64,000 bases of DNA, from the NCBI RefSeq assembly GCF_008704715.1, contig NZ_CP023689.1, positions 806,001 through 870,000 of the forward strand, in the 5' to 3' direction. The notes under the pieces were generated by a model that searched no databases, was not told the DNA's origin, and saw only the letters and a list, made by a program, of their open reading frames with translations. This DNA comes from Streptomyces chartreusis. Lineage in GTDB: Bacteria; Actinomycetota; Actinomycetes; Streptomycetales; Streptomycetaceae. The position numbers were made by a program, and so were the translations under genes. This document shows, in pieces, positions 63,135 through 64,000 of the stretch (position 1 is its first letter; every line of letters begins with the position of its first letter).

Positions 63135-64000
63135 ATGCGCACCGACGCCGAAACGCCCCAGGCACACGACACGCCCGACCTGTATCGCGCGCTCGCCCTG
63201 GGTGACTACGTGCTGGGCCGGACTCCCCTGCACATCGCCGCCCGGACCGCCGGTTTCTCGGCCGACGAGATGCTGCGCCTGGTGCGCGCACGCGTCGACG
63301 TTCCCGCCGACCCGGCACCCGGCCGTCCCGGACCCCGGGAGCCGCTGCTGTCGGTGGTCGTCCCGGTCTTCAACAACGCCACCACTCTGCGTGAACTGCA
63401 CCGCCGGCTGCACGGGGCGCTCACCCCGATCGGCGCCTTCGAGATCCTGTTCGTCGACGACGGCAGCAGCGACGGCTCGTCCGGCCTCATCGGCGAACTG
63501 CATCAAGAGGACCCGTCGGTCCGGCTGCTCCGGCTGTCGCGCAACTTCGGCCAGCAGGCGGCGCTGAGCGCCGGGCTGGACGTCGCCCGCGGCGCGGCGG
63601 TCGTCATGCTGGACGCCGATCTCCAGGACCCGCCCGAGCTGATCGGGGACCTCGTCGAGCGCTGGCGGGCGGGCCACGAGGTGGTCTACATGGTCCGCAG
63701 GAACCGCAAGGAAGGGCCGTTCAAGCGCCTGGCCTACGCGGTCTTCTACCGGGTCTTCCGGTACCTCGCGGACATCGAAGTGCCGCTGTCCAGCGGGGAC
63801 TTCGCGCTCCTGGACCGCAAGGTCGTGGCCGTGCTGCGCTCGATGCCGGAGCGCAGCAGGTTCCTGCGCGGGCTGCGCAGCTGGTCGGGGTTCCGGCAGA
63901 CCGCCGTCGAGTACGACCGCGCCCGGCGGCCGTCCGGCGAGTCCCAGTACACCCTGCGCCGGCTGGCCAAACTCGCCGCGGACGGACTGCTCGGGTTCTC
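63135..64000 (+). CDS. GtrB-like polyprenyl-phosphate glycosyltransferase, partial
   Basis: At least 288 residues, cut by the right edge. GT2 fold: LLSVVVPVFNNATTLRELH, FVDDGSSDGS, RNFGQQAALSAGLDVARG and the metal motif MLDADLQDPPE, as in ArnC/GtrB/DPM1 enzymes that load a sugar onto polyprenyl phosphate. The two C-terminal membrane spans expected for GtrB would lie outside the window. An extra ~70-residue N-terminal segment (LYRALALGDYVLGRTPLHIA...) precedes the catalytic domain and is not typical. The partner is the GtrA gene at 59440. Confidence 0.85.
   Translation, partial: MRTDAETPQAHDTPDLYRALALGDYVLGRTPLHIAARTAGFSADEMLRLVRARVDVPADPAPGRPGPREPLLSVVVPVFNNATTLRELHRRLHGALTPIGAFEILFVDDGSSDGSSGLIGELHQEDPSVRLLRLSRNFGQQAALSAGLDVARGAAVVMLDADLQDPPELIGDLVERWRAGHEVVYMVRRNRKEGPFKRLAYAVFYRVFRYLADIEVPLSSGDFALLDRKVVAVLRSMPERSRFLRGLRSWSGFRQTAVEYDRARRPSGESQYTLRRLAKLAADGLLGF

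Overview
The window is high-GC DNA (strong G/C at third codon positions, GTG and TTG starts, tightly overlapping ATGA/GTGA gene junctions, a SARP regulator, a type II polyketide synthase, a TAT-exported glycosidase). Together these point to an actinomycete and most likely a Streptomyces chromosome. The first ~39.7 kb is sugar, metal and general metabolism; the last ~24 kb is the start of an anthracycline-type biosynthetic gene cluster that runs off the right edge. No tRNA, rRNA, CRISPR array, insertion sequence or prophage gene was seen.

1-14.7 kb, L-rhamnose utilisation. A leftward ABC importer (two permeases, the first cut by the window edge, and a double-cassette ATPase) is divergent from a rightward rhaI-rhaD-rhaB-lutABC run. 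RhaI, RhaB and the fused aldolase/dehydrogenase RhaD would convert rhamnose to DHAP and L-lactaldehyde/L-lactate, and LutABC would oxidise lactate to pyruvate. A convergent GH78 alpha-L-rhamnosidase with a TAT signal supplies the sugar. TGAAnnnTTTCA-type palindromes flank both rha promoters, and related sites precede the rhamnosidase, so one LacI-type regulator (not in the window) probably controls the set.

14.7-25.9 kb, mixed genes: two uncharacterised proteins, an efflux-type ABC pair, a TetR repressor whose palindrome recurs twice in front of an SDR gene, a MoxR ATPase/VWA pair, a quinone-reductase-like protein, a cupin, and a PLP threonine/serine dehydratase preceded by a DauR-type regulator.

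26-32.6 kb, beta-galactoside use: an MFS transporter and two GH35 beta-galactosidases in one operon followed by a LacI regulator. A perfect 18-bp palindrome overlaps the operon promoter.

32.7-39.7 kb: a P1B-type metal ATPase behind an ArsR/SmtB-like operator, znuA-znuC-znuB behind a Zur-like box, a SRAP (HMCES/YedK) DNA-crosslink protein, and an acyl-CoA dehydrogenase.

39.8-64 kb, anthracycline cluster. All enzymes expected for an aklavinone/nogalamycinone-type aglycone are recognisable: KSalpha, KSbeta, ACP, C9 ketoreductase, didomain aromatase/cyclase, SnoaM/DpsY-like cyclase, SnoaB-like anthrone oxygenase, DnrC/SnoaC-like methyltransferase, SnoaL-like fourth-ring cyclase and a SnoaF/DnrE-type C7 ketoreductase. 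Also present are a possible SnoaW/SnoaL2-type two-component hydroxylase, a second SnoaL paralogue with an altered catalytic residue, a short FAD monooxygenase, VOC, NmrA and NTF2-like proteins, rmlA/rmlB plus a 4-ketoreductase, a glycosyltransferase, a DHA2 exporter, a SARP activator, and a GtrA/GtrB-like membrane glycosylation pair. Five intergenic regions carry 11-bp-phased TCGAG-like heptamers that look like targets of the SARP, which would make it the regulator tying the divergent operons together. Two small genes, translationally coupled to their neighbours, are unrecognised. All functional assignments rest on reading motifs and recalled family resemblance, not on database searches.
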